From positions 1 through 61,800 of the IMG/VR virus record IMGVR_UViG_3300006789_000022: a stretch of DNA of 61,800 nucleotides; one strand, given 5' to 3'. The stretch comes from a virus. Shown in pieces: positions 36,948 through 43,799 of this stretch (position 1 is its first letter; every line of letters starts with the position of its first letter). The notes beneath the pieces are model-generated. The model was not told where the DNA came from. It worked only from the letters and a program-made list of their open reading frames with translations, and made no database searches. The position numbers and the translations under genes were made by a program.

Positions 36948-38238
36948 CGTGCAACTCGTTGAGGTTGGACAGGCGGCGATTGATCGAGCGCATCACATGC
37001 TCCTCGATGGAGTCCGTTGCGACCAGCACCTGCTGGAGGGCGTCACTCTTACCACCGTTGCGGTGGATGCGACCGAGCACCTGCTTGTAGATCTTGCAGT
37101 TGAAGGTGGGCGAGATCAGCGCCACGCGTGGGCGGTTACCAATCGTGTCGTGCAGGGAGATCCCCGTCCCACCAGCCGCAGCATTGACTGCGATGCAGTG
37201 AGTCTGGTCAGCTTGGAAATCGTCGATAACCTGCTGACGATCTTCGTCGGACTGCCGACCGTCGATCCGATCACACTTCAGCCGGAGCCGGAGAGCGTCG
37301 ATGGTGTCACTGTAATTCACGAAAAGAACTACCGACTTACCCTGAGCCATGAGATCCTCTGCCATCTCGGCGAGATCCACAACCTTGAATGCCTCGGCCA
37401 GCCGACGGGCGCGGGTGATGTTGGCGAGGACATACTCGCTATCAGTCACGGTCCCCTTCTCGATGAAGTCCTCGATGATCTGGGGCGTGATGCCGAGGTC
37501 GTCGTAAGCCTTCTGGATCTTCTTGTTCTCCCTGAACTGGATCGGCTGAACGAACACACGGTTCTTCTTGAAGGAGTTCGGGAAGTCATCCACCGTGAGT
37601 CGGTGGGTGCTGGTCGAATACATCTGCTGGCGGAGTAGCGGGAGGTGGAAGGGGTCTTCCAGAATCCACGCCCCCCACTCGTTCTTCTCGCATCCGAACA
37701 TCCGCATCCACGGCCACCACCTCTTCAGCCCGTCCACCTTCTGGTCGCCGGAGTGCAGGCCGAGGGCGAGACCGAGGGGGCGCATCTCGGTGGGGTCTTC
37801 GCAACTGGTGCCGGACATGCTGTGAACCGTGTAGCCCTGCTTGATGAGGTTCACAAACAGCGCGGCGTTCTGGGTGAACGGACCCTTGCACTTGTGAACC
37901 TCGTCCACGAACACAACCGTGTCGGGGTCGATGAGCCACTTGAATGCTTTCTTGCCCACCTTGGAGACGTAACCAGTCTTACCCGTGCGAAGGGATTCAA
38001 GGTTAAGGATGAAGGTTGCAGTGACGCCCTCCTCCTCCAGTTCGGCCTTCCATGCAGGGATGACAGCCTTGGGGCAGATGACTGCGATGGGCTTGCCGAG
38101 GGCGGCTGCCAACTTGACTGCGACTACAGTCTTGCCAGTCCCCATGTCGGACTGGTCGAGGGTGGCGAGGCCAGCCACGAGGCGCTTGTAGAAGAAGTAG
38201 AATGTCTCCAGTTGCTTGGGGAAAAGGGTCTTGCTCAT
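36940..38238 (-). CDS. SF2 (SNF2-like) DNA helicase/translocase
   Basis: A 432-residue superfamily 2 ATPase with both RecA-like lobes: Walker A DMGTGKT (Lys36), motif II VDEVH (112-115), motif III SGTS, and in lobe 2 AAAGGTGISL and QVLGRIHRNG. It should move on duplex DNA using ATP, in replication, recombination or protein displacement. A sigma70 promoter lies upstream, giving a leader of about 24 bases here rather than a leaderless start. Confidence 0.9.
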   Translation of the reverse strand: MSKTLFPKQLETFYFFYKRLVAGLATLDQSDMGTGKTVVAVKLAAALGKPIAVICPKAVIPAWKAELEEEGVTATFILNLESLRTGKTGYVSKVGKKAFKWLIDPDTVVFVDEVHKCKGPFTQNAALFVNLIKQGYTVHSMSGTSCEDPTEMRPLGLALGLHSGDQKVDGLKRWWPWMRMFGCEKNEWGAWILEDPFHLPLLRQQMYSTSTHRLTVDDFPNSFKKNRVFVQPIQFRENKKIQKAYDDLGITPQIIEDFIEKGTVTDSEYVLANITRARRLAEAFKVVDLAEMAEDLMAQGKSVVLFVNYSDTIDALRLRLKCDRIDGRQSDEDRQQVIDDFQADQTHCIAVNAAAGGTGISLHDTIGNRPRVALISPTFNCKIYKQVLGRIHRNGGKSDALQQVLVATDSIEEHVMRSINRRLSNLNELHGV

Positions 38239-38268
38239 TTAATAGGTAGTCAGTTTTAGGATGCGAGT

Positions 38269-38297
38269 AGTATAGCAGGTGAGTTGAATAGCGTCAA
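38269..38297 (-). promoter_or_regulatory. Sigma70 promoter for the SF2 helicase
   Basis: TTGACG (38292-38297), 17-base spacer, TATACT (38269-38274). The spacer end CACCTGC and -10 match those before the gene at 47544. Unlike the others, the start codon is 30 bases beyond the -10 box. Confidence 0.7.
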
Positions 38298-38323
38298 GGA
38301 CATTATGATATATTTTTGGGAAG

Positions 38324-38395
38324 GCCGCTCAGGTGTTTCATTGGGAACTAGCTAATCCCGTTGCAGGTTCTCCCTGCACACCATGCCTGAGCGGC
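38324..38395. ncRNA. Structured three-way-junction element (unidentified)
   Basis: Perfect 10-bp arms GCCGCTCAGG (38324-38333) and CCTGAGCGGC (38386-38395) enclose two smaller hairpins: GGGA/TCCC (38343-38359) and TGCAGG/CCTGCA with a 5-base loop (38362-38378). The 72-base element lies between a membrane microprotein gene and the helicase promoter. It lacks tRNA T-loop and anticodon features and has no T tract, so it is neither a tRNA nor a simple terminator. It could be a riboswitch-like leader, a processed small RNA or a protein-binding element. The strand is undecided. Confidence 0.5.
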
Positions 38396-38400
38396 TAAAA

Positions 38401-38514
38401 TTATTCGGCTAAGAATTCAATCAGGGCGAGACCCGCGTGGATCAGGAGTAGTGTTCCAACGAACGCCAACATGGTCAAGGTGGCGGCCTCGTAAAGTGCT
38501 AGTTCTTTTTTCAT
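38401..38514 (-). CDS. Single-pass membrane microprotein, 37 aa
   Basis: Thirty-seven residues starting MKKELALYEAATL, with one hydrophobic helix (residues about 12-34, LTMLAFVGTLLLIHAGLALI). It starts one base after the stop of the gene before it (TAA C ATG), so it is coupled. It probably sits in the inner membrane. Function unknown. Confidence 0.5.
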   Translation of the reverse strand: MKKELALYEAATLTMLAFVGTLLLIHAGLALIEFLAE

Positions 38515-38515
38515 G

Positions 38516-38671
38516 TTAAAGCGCGTTATCAAATTCGACTTGCTCTCTGACCTCTGAGATCCGGCATCCGAAGCTGAAGTCCAGTTCGCCGTTCTCTTCC
38601 GCCTCGGTGAGAAGTGAGAGGATGGTTCGTGCTTGGGTCTCATTGTCGGTATTGATAGTCAAGGTTGCCAT
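38516..38671 (-). CDS. Small acidic protein, 51 aa
   Basis: Fifty-one residues (MATLTINTDNETQARTIL...), acidic, with a strand-helix pattern. An alternative ATG six bases upstream (38677) would give MDMATLT. The gene sits in a three-gene operon (38844 to 38401) with very short gaps. No family recognised. Confidence 0.5.
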   Translation of the reverse strand: MATLTINTDNETQARTILSLLTEAEENGELDFSFGCRISEVREQVEFDNAL

Positions 38672-38688
38672 GTCCATTTGTTTGGGGG

Positions 38689-38844
38689 TTACAGTTTCTT
38701 GAGCAAGTAGAGGATGGCATCCACCCTCGGCTTGAGTGTGGCATTCTCTTTGGCGATGGCCTCCAACTCCTCCTTGATGACGTAGTGGGTTGATCCCTTA
38801 CGCATCGAGGGGAGCCATTTACGGACATCAATTATTTCAGCCAC
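38689..38844 (-). CDS. Small basic helical protein with leaderless GTG start, 51 aa
   Basis: The start is taken as GTG at 38844 because a consensus TATAAT ends exactly six bases before it; the frame stays open upstream through the promoter to other ATGs that would not be on the transcript. The 51 residues (VAEIIDVRKWLPSMRKG...) end in a Leu-heptad helix (LEAIAKENATLKPRVDAILYLLKKL), probably a dimerisation coil. It heads a three-gene operon. Function unknown; a small regulator is possible. Confidence 0.55.
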   Translation of the reverse strand: MAEIIDVRKWLPSMRKGSTHYVIKEELEAIAKENATLKPRVDAILYLLKKL

Positions 38845-38850
38845 GACGTA

Positions 38851-38878
38851 ATTATACACATTTCTAACAGAATGTCCA
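38851..38878 (-). promoter_or_regulatory. Sigma70 promoter, leaderless GTG gene
   Basis: TGGACA (38873-38878), 16-base spacer, TATAAT (38851-38856), six bases, then GTG at 38842-38844. The spacer holds TTCTGTTAGA, which contains the TCTAACAG octamer that also repeats in the control region at 50.8 kb, so this promoter may be regulated by the same factor. Confidence 0.65.
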
Positions 38879-39098
38879 ATGGTTTTAATCATGTGTTTAT
38901 AAAGTAAAATGTGAGGAGGGATTACTTTTGTTACCCCCAACTTTCGCCGTCCAGATAAAGATCATTTAGGCTACTCGCGCTCTGCTCTCTCTGCTCAGTC
39001 AGTTGACCCTTGCTCAAGATACAGACACCTTTAGGCTCTTGGATTACACCTATGTTCAGTCACTCACGATTGGGGAGCTACCCCAAAGATTAAAATTG
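38879..39098. other. Gene-free stretch with a small hairpin
   Basis: No supported gene. A short hairpin TTGGGG/CCCCAA (39070-39086, 5-base loop) lies just beyond the stop of the gene at 39099. It may mark the end of that operon, although no T tract follows on the minus strand. A short minus-strand frame ending at about 38941 (LTEQREQSASSLNDLYLDGESWG) has protein-like composition but no ATG or GTG start. Confidence 0.4.
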
Positions 39099-39497
39099 TT
39101 AGATGCTATAATGCTTACGGACTTCTACTTCAGCTTCTTCGTAAGTCAGGCCGCTCTTCTGGGCCTTCCACATTGCCTCCCATACTTCGTGCATGTGGTA
39201 GTGCATGAGGGACCGGATGGTCTGAGGGATCTCCTCGTTATCCCGATAACTATTTTTGAAGTTATCATAGTCGATCTCATCGACCGCCACCCCGATGGCG
39301 TTGGTCACCACAGGTTTGTGGAGGCTGACCCTGAATCGGTAGTCGGCGTCGGGAGTCTCCTCGACCTTCAGCCAAGGTAGGAGCGCATGGAAGAGGCGCT
39401 CCAAGTCACCCTTCATCCGAGCACGGACGAGCAATTTCGTGGAGTCGTTACGGTCCTCCACGATGGAGACGAATCCTTTGTTAGTGAATACCCACAT
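39099..39497 (-). CDS. Unknown phage protein, 132 aa
   Basis: A 132-residue protein starting MWVFTNKGFVSIVED, with a beta-rich N-terminal half (KLLVRARMKGDLERLF) and a helical acidic C-terminal half with a His/Trp-rich patch (MHYHMHEVWEAMWK). The start at 39497 is one base after the stop of the alpha-CTD-like gene, so the two are coupled; a longer frame would overlap that gene. No function assigned. Confidence 0.6.
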   Translation of the reverse strand: MWVFTNKGFVSIVEDRNDSTKLLVRARMKGDLERLFHALLPWLKVEETPDADYRFRVSLHKPVVTNAIGVAVDEIDYDNFKNSYRDNEEIPQTIRSLMHYHMHEVWEAMWKAQKSGLTYEEAEVEVRKHYSI

Positions 39498-39498
39498 G

Positions 39499-40401
39499 TT
39501 ACTGGCCCCTCCCTTCGTTGGAAATGTCTTCCAGTTTCTGGAGCTTATTACGGACATCCCGTCGGTAATCCGATTGCTGTTTCAGAATCTTCTTCCGGTT
39601 CTTCCTGTAATAGGCCCGCGCATATGTGGCGTTCTTTCGGAGGATATCCTGAGCATCCGAGGTGGCCTCCTGCTCACGCTCCCCGTCGGGCCAGTCGAGG
39701 CCGAGGGCGTTGAGTCCCTCCCTCACATCGTCCAGAGATGCCGTCCCGAAGTGTGGCAGGCTGAGAAGATAGTCAGGGGTCTGACTGATCAACTGCCCGA
39801 GGTTGCAGATGTCGGCATCCTCCAATGCGGCGGTAGCATTCTTGCGGAGGTCGAGCCTACGGATGGAATCGTAGAGAGACGTTGCCCTCACGGCGGGGTC
39901 AGGTTCCTCGTCATCCCATGACTCGATGTTCTCGGCGAAGAGATCTGCGAGGAGGGGAGGTTGAACTTCCTCTTCCTCTTCTTCACGGTCGTCGATGGGG
40001 GCCGCGATAACCTCCGCGAGGGTGGGGACTTTCTCTTCTGACTCGTCAACAGAAACCGGATGCCACTCGGCAGTAGTGTAGGTTTTCCCCTCTCCCGCCG
40101 GAGTGTAGGTGCTTGTCGGCTTGGCGAACAGATCCGAGGAACGCTCGGTCTCGAAATTTTCGAGGGCCTCCTCAAGATGAGCCTTCTTCGCCTTGAAGCC
40201 CATGCCCGTCACATGGTTCAGGTGATGATCACGGAGTTCCGTGACGAGCCTGTCGGCGGCCTCGCGCTCGGTGAGCAGCATGTTTTTCATGTCCGCGAAT
40301 TTCTCACGGGACTCCAGTTGTTCGTCAGTCAGGCTCAAGAGCAGATCAAGACCAGCTTGAGTGTCCTTGAGGAAGGACCGGATAGATGTGGTGTTTGCCA
40401 T
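39499..40401 (-). CDS. Protein with an RNA polymerase alpha-CTD-like domain
   Basis: A 300-residue protein. Residues about 178-236 read like the C-terminal domain of bacterial RNA polymerase alpha: SIRRLDL, then ALEDADICNLGQLISQTP, LPHFGTASLDDV and LNALGL, the same order of helices as the host domain. The N-terminal half is helical with an acidic stretch (EEEEEEV), and the C-terminus has a basic helix (AYYRKNRKKILKQQ). By alignment the main UP-element arginine (Arg265 in E. coli) is not kept. It may redirect polymerase or bind promoter DNA. It starts leaderless behind a strong promoter, so it is probably made early. Confidence 0.7.
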   Translation of the reverse strand: MANTTSIRSFLKDTQAGLDLLLSLTDEQLESREKFADMKNMLLTEREAADRLVTELRDHHLNHVTGMGFKAKKAHLEEALENFETERSSDLFAKPTSTYTPAGEGKTYTTAEWHPVSVDESEEKVPTLAEVIAAPIDDREEEEEEVQPPLLADLFAENIESWDDEEPDPAVRATSLYDSIRRLDLRKNATAALEDADICNLGQLISQTPDYLLSLPHFGTASLDDVREGLNALGLDWPDGEREQEATSDAQDILRKNATYARAYYRKNRKKILKQQSDYRRDVRNKLQKLEDISNEGRGQ

Positions 40402-40407
40402 GATGAT

Positions 40408-40436
40408 ACTATAACAGAGGGGTGGGATTTAGTCAA
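40408..40436 (-). promoter_or_regulatory. Sigma70 promoter, leaderless alpha-CTD-like gene
   Basis: TTGACT (40431-40436), 17-base spacer ending CTCTGT, TATAGT (40408-40413), six bases (ATCATC), then ATG at 40401. Same cassette as before the genes at 41585 and 43746. Confidence 0.75.
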
Positions 40437-40478
40437 CAACTTTCTGCAAATAAATTAAGCGGCTGTTAACTGGAAACT

Positions 40479-40565
40479 TTATTTTTGAGTTAAGCTCTCC
40501 CGCTTCCGCCGGAGAACGAGGAGCAGGACGATGGGGACAAGGATCAGGAAGAGGGTTGCAGTCAT
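40479..40565 (-). CDS. Membrane microprotein, 28 aa
   Basis: Twenty-eight residues starting MTATLFLILVPIVLLLVL and ending in a basic tail RRKRESLTQK: one transmembrane helix with an inside-positive end. It follows the zinc-ribbon gene by 11 bases. Small size lowers confidence, but membrane peptides of this type recur in this phage (38401, 52678). Confidence 0.4.
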   Translation of the reverse strand: MTATLFLILVPIVLLLVLRRKRESLTQK

Positions 40566-40576
40566 GGTGTTTGGCG

Positions 40577-40882
40577 TTAGTCAATCCGAGCCTCGGAAAG
40601 TTCGTGCTCGCCACCGTCTTCATCGAGCACGGTGACGGTGGTGCTTTCGGGTGAGGTGGCAACCACCACTCCCCAAGTGCCGCCGTCGAAGGTGAGTTCG
40701 ATAGGGGTGGGGGGTTCGGGTTTGCACATCGCGGCCAAGGCTAACCTAGCCGGAAGAACAACTATCGAGTTACATGTGTCGCAACACTGGCCCGAGTCGA
40801 ACGGCCTCACTGGCTCGGGGTTGTTGCCCCACCCTACGAAGTGGTCGCCACAAAGGACACACATCCATGATTCGTTTTCCAT
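40577..40882 (-). CDS. Zinc-ribbon protein, 101 aa
   Basis: A 101-residue protein with an N-terminal zinc-binding box: Cys8-x2-Cys11, GWGNNPEPV, then Cys33/34-x2-Cys37, and NSIVVLPARL. Small phage proteins of this CxxC...GNNPxPV...CCxxCN plan are common but uncharacterised. The second half is a small acidic beta domain (TTVTVLDEDGGEHEL). It starts two bases after the upstream stop (TGA TC ATG). Confidence 0.65.
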   Translation of the reverse strand: MENESWMCVLCGDHFVGWGNNPEPVRPFDSGQCCDTCNSIVVLPARLALAAMCKPEPPTPIELTFDGGTWGVVVATSPESTTVTVLDEDGGEHELSEARID

Positions 40883-40884
40883 GA

Positions 40885-41385
40885 TCAGTTAAGTAGAAGT
40901 TTCTTTTTCTCGTTACCCTCATCGTCCTCCTTGAGGACTATGTTCAGGCTCTTGAAATCTTCCCAGTGTCTCTCGTCCACCACCACGCGGTTACCTCTAC
41001 GGTCTGCTTCAAGCAGTTTGCTGGTGGCTGAGACCTCAAAGGAGTCAACCTCCTCGACGTTGCCGATGGCGTGGGTCAGGTCTACAACGTCTTGCGCCGA
41101 GACGTATCGCTCGCCACGGGGGGAGCCACAGTCACAGCCCTCAACGTCACACCGATCAGGGCGGACGGTCAGGACGAAATTGAGGGTGCCGCAATCATCG
41201 CACTCATGGAAATCTATGTCGTGCATTTGAAACCCTGCCTCATTGACAGTCGCTTCAAGTATGTCCTCCATGATACAGGACGGGTTCCTTGAGTTGGTTT
41301 CGTCAACCGGATAATCAGTGTCGATAGCACAACTGTTAAGCTCAAGGACGATGTTGAGGGAAAGGAACTCAGGTTGGAATTGCAT
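40885..41385 (-). CDS. Cys-rich acidic protein, 166 aa
   Basis: A 166-residue protein with a probable zinc site: Cys62-x2-Cys65 (ECDDCGTLNFVL) and Cys79, Cys84, Cys86. The rest is acidic, with SLNIVL occurring near both ends (residues 9-14 and about 145-150), which hints at an internal repeat. Its start uses the same TGA TC ATG junction as the downstream gene. Function unknown. Confidence 0.6.
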   Translation of the reverse strand: MQFQPEFLSLNIVLELNSCAIDTDYPVDETNSRNPSCIMEDILEATVNEAGFQMHDIDFHECDDCGTLNFVLTVRPDRCDVEGCDCGSPRGERYVSAQDVVDLTHAIGNVEEVDSFEVSATSKLLEADRRGNRVVVDERHWEDFKSLNIVLKEDDEGNEKKKLLLN

Positions 41386-41387
41386 GA

Positions 41388-41585
41388 TCAGGATTGGTTG
41401 TCGGGGTTCTCTAGTTCGTCGAACTCCTTGGCAATCTGGTGTGCGTCGAAGTCGGCGTAGTCTCGGGGTCCATCGTGCAGGGAGTCCTTGATGTCTTGCA
41501 GGACTCGGGACACTACCTCGGGCCTCGGTCCCTTGGGACGGGCAGCCTCGAAGAGGTCGGTGATGCTTTGGTGGATGCTTGGCAT
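41388..41585 (-). CDS. Small protein, 65 aa, leaderless
   Basis: A 65-residue helical acidic protein (MPSIHQSITDLFEAARPKGP start). It heads an operon of the genes down to 40479 and has its own promoter six bases upstream. No family recognised. Confidence 0.6.
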   Translation of the reverse strand: MPSIHQSITDLFEAARPKGPRPEVVSRVLQDIKDSLHDGPRDYADFDAHQIAKEFDELENPDNQS

Positions 41586-41591
41586 GGTGAT

Positions 41592-41620
41592 ACTATAACA
41601 GAGTGTAATGATTTAGTCAA
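41592..41620 (-). promoter_or_regulatory. Sigma70 promoter, leaderless
   Basis: TTGACT (41615-41620), 17-base spacer, TATAGT (41592-41597), six bases (ATCACC), ATG at 41585. The -35 box overlaps the stop codon of the upstream gene (Val-Val-Asp-stop coded by GTTGTTGACTAA). Confidence 0.75.
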
Positions 41621-41834
41621 CAACTTTCTTTGATTTATTTATTTCCGCATTGAGGGCGGCGTCAAATTCTTCCTCGCTCACGTTCTCAAGTGAGACGATG
41701 GGAGCACCAAGATCCCTGACTCCATCAGGGCGGGAGCCGTCTCGGCAAGACCAAGCTGTGCTCTTGCGCCCATCGTAGATGGTGGCCGTCCTATCGGCTG
41801 GGTTGTAGAAACCAAATATGTGGTCGTAGTTCAT
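41613..41834 (-). CDS. Small protein, 73 aa
   Basis: A 73-residue protein (MNYDHIFGFYNPADRTATIY) with a beta-hairpin-like start and an acidic helical end. It sits between the poly-Glu protein and the promoter at 41592. Its last codons form part of that promoter. No family recognised. Confidence 0.55.
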   Translation of the reverse strand: MNYDHIFGFYNPADRTATIYDGRKSTAWSCRDGSRPDGVRDLGAPIVSLENVSEEEFDAALNAEINKSKKVVD

Positions 41835-41864
41835 GGAGCGTTAAGCGGAGATTTTATTTTTGAG

Positions 41865-42200
41865 TTAAGCTCTCTCCCCATCGTTGATGTGGTCGTCGGC
41901 TCTCCAGTTGTCCCAGTCTTCCTTCGTCCACTCCTCTTCCTCTTCCTCCTCTTCCTCCTCTTCCTCCTCCTCGGCAGACAGGATCACGGTCTCCGCCTCG
42001 GCGAACGCCTCGCGTTTCTTCTCGGCTTGCTCGGCCTCGTGCTCCGCGATGTAGTCGCGCATGGAGGAGAGCAGGGCGGCCTCGGAGATGGCAACGTGGA
42101 TGACCATGTCATCCTCGTAGGGGAGGAGGTAGCGGAAGCCCATCTTGCGGGTGGCGAGGACGAACAGTCGCAGCCACATTGTCTGAATTAAATCTCTCAT
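41865..42200 (-). CDS. Poly-glutamate protein, 111 aa
   Basis: A 111-residue protein: N-terminal hydrophobic/basic helices (MRDLIQTMWLRLFVLATRKMGFRYLLPY), a middle helix, then 14 consecutive glutamates followed by Trp/Asp-rich residues. The start at 42200 follows the stop of the VWA gene by 22 bases; an upstream frame extension would overlap that gene. Strongly acidic tails often mimic DNA or bind basic proteins. Function unknown. Confidence 0.55.
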   Translation of the reverse strand: MRDLIQTMWLRLFVLATRKMGFRYLLPYEDDMVIHVAISEAALLSSMRDYIAEHEAEQAEKKREAFAEAETVILSAEEEEEEEEEEEEEEWTKEDWDNWRADDHINDGERA

Positions 42201-42222
42201 GGTAGTTTCTAATGGTTGAAGG

Positions 42223-43746
42223 TTAGCCGACGTTGATGGCGACTCTCTCGCCGAACGGGTAGCAGGTGACACCGATGTTCTCGGGGGCGTGGTAGCCGAA
42301 GCACAGCCACAGGATGGGGCAGTAAGGCTCCCTCATGTCGTCCCAGTCCCAGCGACAGGTGTAGCCGTCGGTCAGGAAGATGATGCCGTCCGCGTTCGGT
42401 GCGTTCTCCTCGGCCCAGTCGAGGGCTGGCTTGAGTTGAGTCCCGCCCCCGCCGCCGAGGGTCTCGGGGAGTTCGCCTCCAGCGTCCACCTCGTGGGTCT
42501 CGTGGACCCGAGTGTCGCAGGGGACGATGTGAGTGAGGCGGGGCTGGAACTGGTCGAGCACCTCCTGCACCTTGTCGAGCATCGGACCCATCTTGTGGAC
42601 GTTGGAGCCGGAGGTGTCCACGAGGAACACAAGCTCGCCAGCTACCTTGGAGCCACGGGCGCGGCGGACCACGCCAGTCCGGTCGAAGGTGCGAGTGCAG
42701 AGTGGGCGGTCCCAGCCTTCCTCGGAGCGAGCCTGAAACCAGTTGACAAGGTGCTCGTCCCAAGGGACACGGTTCGTGGTCCGCTTCAGGTCGCTCGATG
42801 CGAACGTCCCCGCGCCGGAGCCAAGACCCTTGGTCTCGTTCACACGCTCCTCGTAGGACGCCTGCTGGACAGCCTCACGGTTCGCGGAGTCGAAGTCCTC
42901 AAGAGTCTCACCGTCCTCAAGCTCAGGCTCGCAGAAGTCATCGTGACCACCACCGAACTCTCCGGTGGTTGCCCCATCCCCCGAGCCATCAGGGGATGAG
43001 GCTTCACCATGCTCGTCCGACTCGGCTCCACCCTTGCCGGACTCACCTTCCTGCTCACCAGAATCGTTCTCGTCGCCGGAGTCACCACCGTCCTGATCAC
43101 CAGCCTCGTCGCCGGAGTCAGGGTTCGGGGTGCCGGAGCCGTTGCCAGCCTCGTCACCTTCCTCGTCGGACTGCTCGGAGCCACCGCTGTTCACGTTCAC
43201 AGGAGGAACGGGGTGGGTCTTGAGGATCTTCTCGACGAGTTGCTCGGAGGACAGGTCTTCCTTGTCGGTATCGTATAAATCTTTTTCGTCGATAAGGATA
43301 TCTCCGAGGGGAGTCATCACATCGAACGGCTCAAGTCCGGCGTCGAACATGGCCTGACGGGCCTCGTTGTTGAGATCGCGGAGCCACGCGTTGATGATCA
43401 GGTCGCTCGCCACGTTGGCAGCACACCAGTTCTTTCCCTTCCAGAATATCTGAGCACCGACCTCACGGTAGCGGCGGAATCTCTCAGCGTGGTTGAGCAG
43501 CAGGTGGCAGTTCTCGTGACCGACAACGAACGCACAGTTGGAAGCCTTGAGGGTGTTCAGAACGGCGAGGTTGTAGTAACCGAACCTCCCGTCCATCATG
43601 CCATACTTGGTGGCAGTTGTGTGCTTCATGCCTCGGAGTGAGGCGCGGTAGAGGTAGCCGACCCAGTTGCGGAGGTCGCGGACTCCGACCTCGAAGGGGG
43701 TGGTCCCCCTTGGGTGAACGTCGATGAAGTTGGAAGTGGCAGGCAT
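42223..43746 (-). CDS. VWA-domain protein with N-terminal metallopeptidase-like domain (DUF2201 type)
   Basis: A 507-residue protein in three parts. Residues 1-170 hold HExxH (His77-Glu78-Asn79-Cys80-His81), as in the DUF2201 N-terminal putative metallopeptidase. Residues about 185-275 are a Gly/Asp/Glu-rich linker. The C-terminus is a von Willebrand A domain with the MIDAS motif Asp377-x-Ser379-x-Ser381 in FLVDTSGS. Such proteins pair with MoxR AAA ATPases like the one at 44799, two genes upstream. Together they probably remodel or unfold a host or phage target. It starts leaderless. Confidence 0.8.
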   Translation of the reverse strand: MPATSNFIDVHPRGTTPFEVGVRDLRNWVGYLYRASLRGMKHTTATKYGMMDGRFGYYNLAVLNTLKASNCAFVVGHENCHLLLNHAERFRRYREVGAQIFWKGKNWCAANVASDLIINAWLRDLNNEARQAMFDAGLEPFDVMTPLGDILIDEKDLYDTDKEDLSSEQLVEKILKTHPVPPVNVNSGGSEQSDEEGDEAGNGSGTPNPDSGDEAGDQDGGDSGDENDSGEQEGESGKGGAESDEHGEASSPDGSGDGATTGEFGGGHDDFCEPELEDGETLEDFDSANREAVQQASYEERVNETKGLGSGAGTFASSDLKRTTNRVPWDEHLVNWFQARSEEGWDRPLCTRTFDRTGVVRRARGSKVAGELVFLVDTSGSNVHKMGPMLDKVQEVLDQFQPRLTHIVPCDTRVHETHEVDAGGELPETLGGGGGTQLKPALDWAEENAPNADGIIFLTDGYTCRWDWDDMREPYCPILWLCFGYHAPENIGVTCYPFGERVAINVG

Positions 43747-43752
43747 GGTGAT

Positions 43753-43781
43753 ACTATAACAGAGTGTGATGGTTTAGTCAA
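43753..43781 (-). promoter_or_regulatory. Sigma70 promoter, leaderless VWA gene
   Basis: TTGACT (43776-43781), 17-base spacer, TATAGT (43753-43758), six bases (ATCACC), ATG at 43746. Confidence 0.75.
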
Positions 43782-43799
43782 TATCTTTCTGATCTTTTT

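Noticed and set aside
38324-38395. The three-way-junction element as a tRNA
   Set aside because: It lacks the T-loop GTTCRANY sequence, an anticodon arm and a CCA end; the closing stem is 10 bp, not 7.
42289-42999. Plus-strand frame of 236 codons opposite the VWA gene, and similar ones at 44124-44765, 46888-47478 and 9134-9763
   Set aside because: All lie fully antisense to well-supported genes and show no own promoter, domain or plausible start context.
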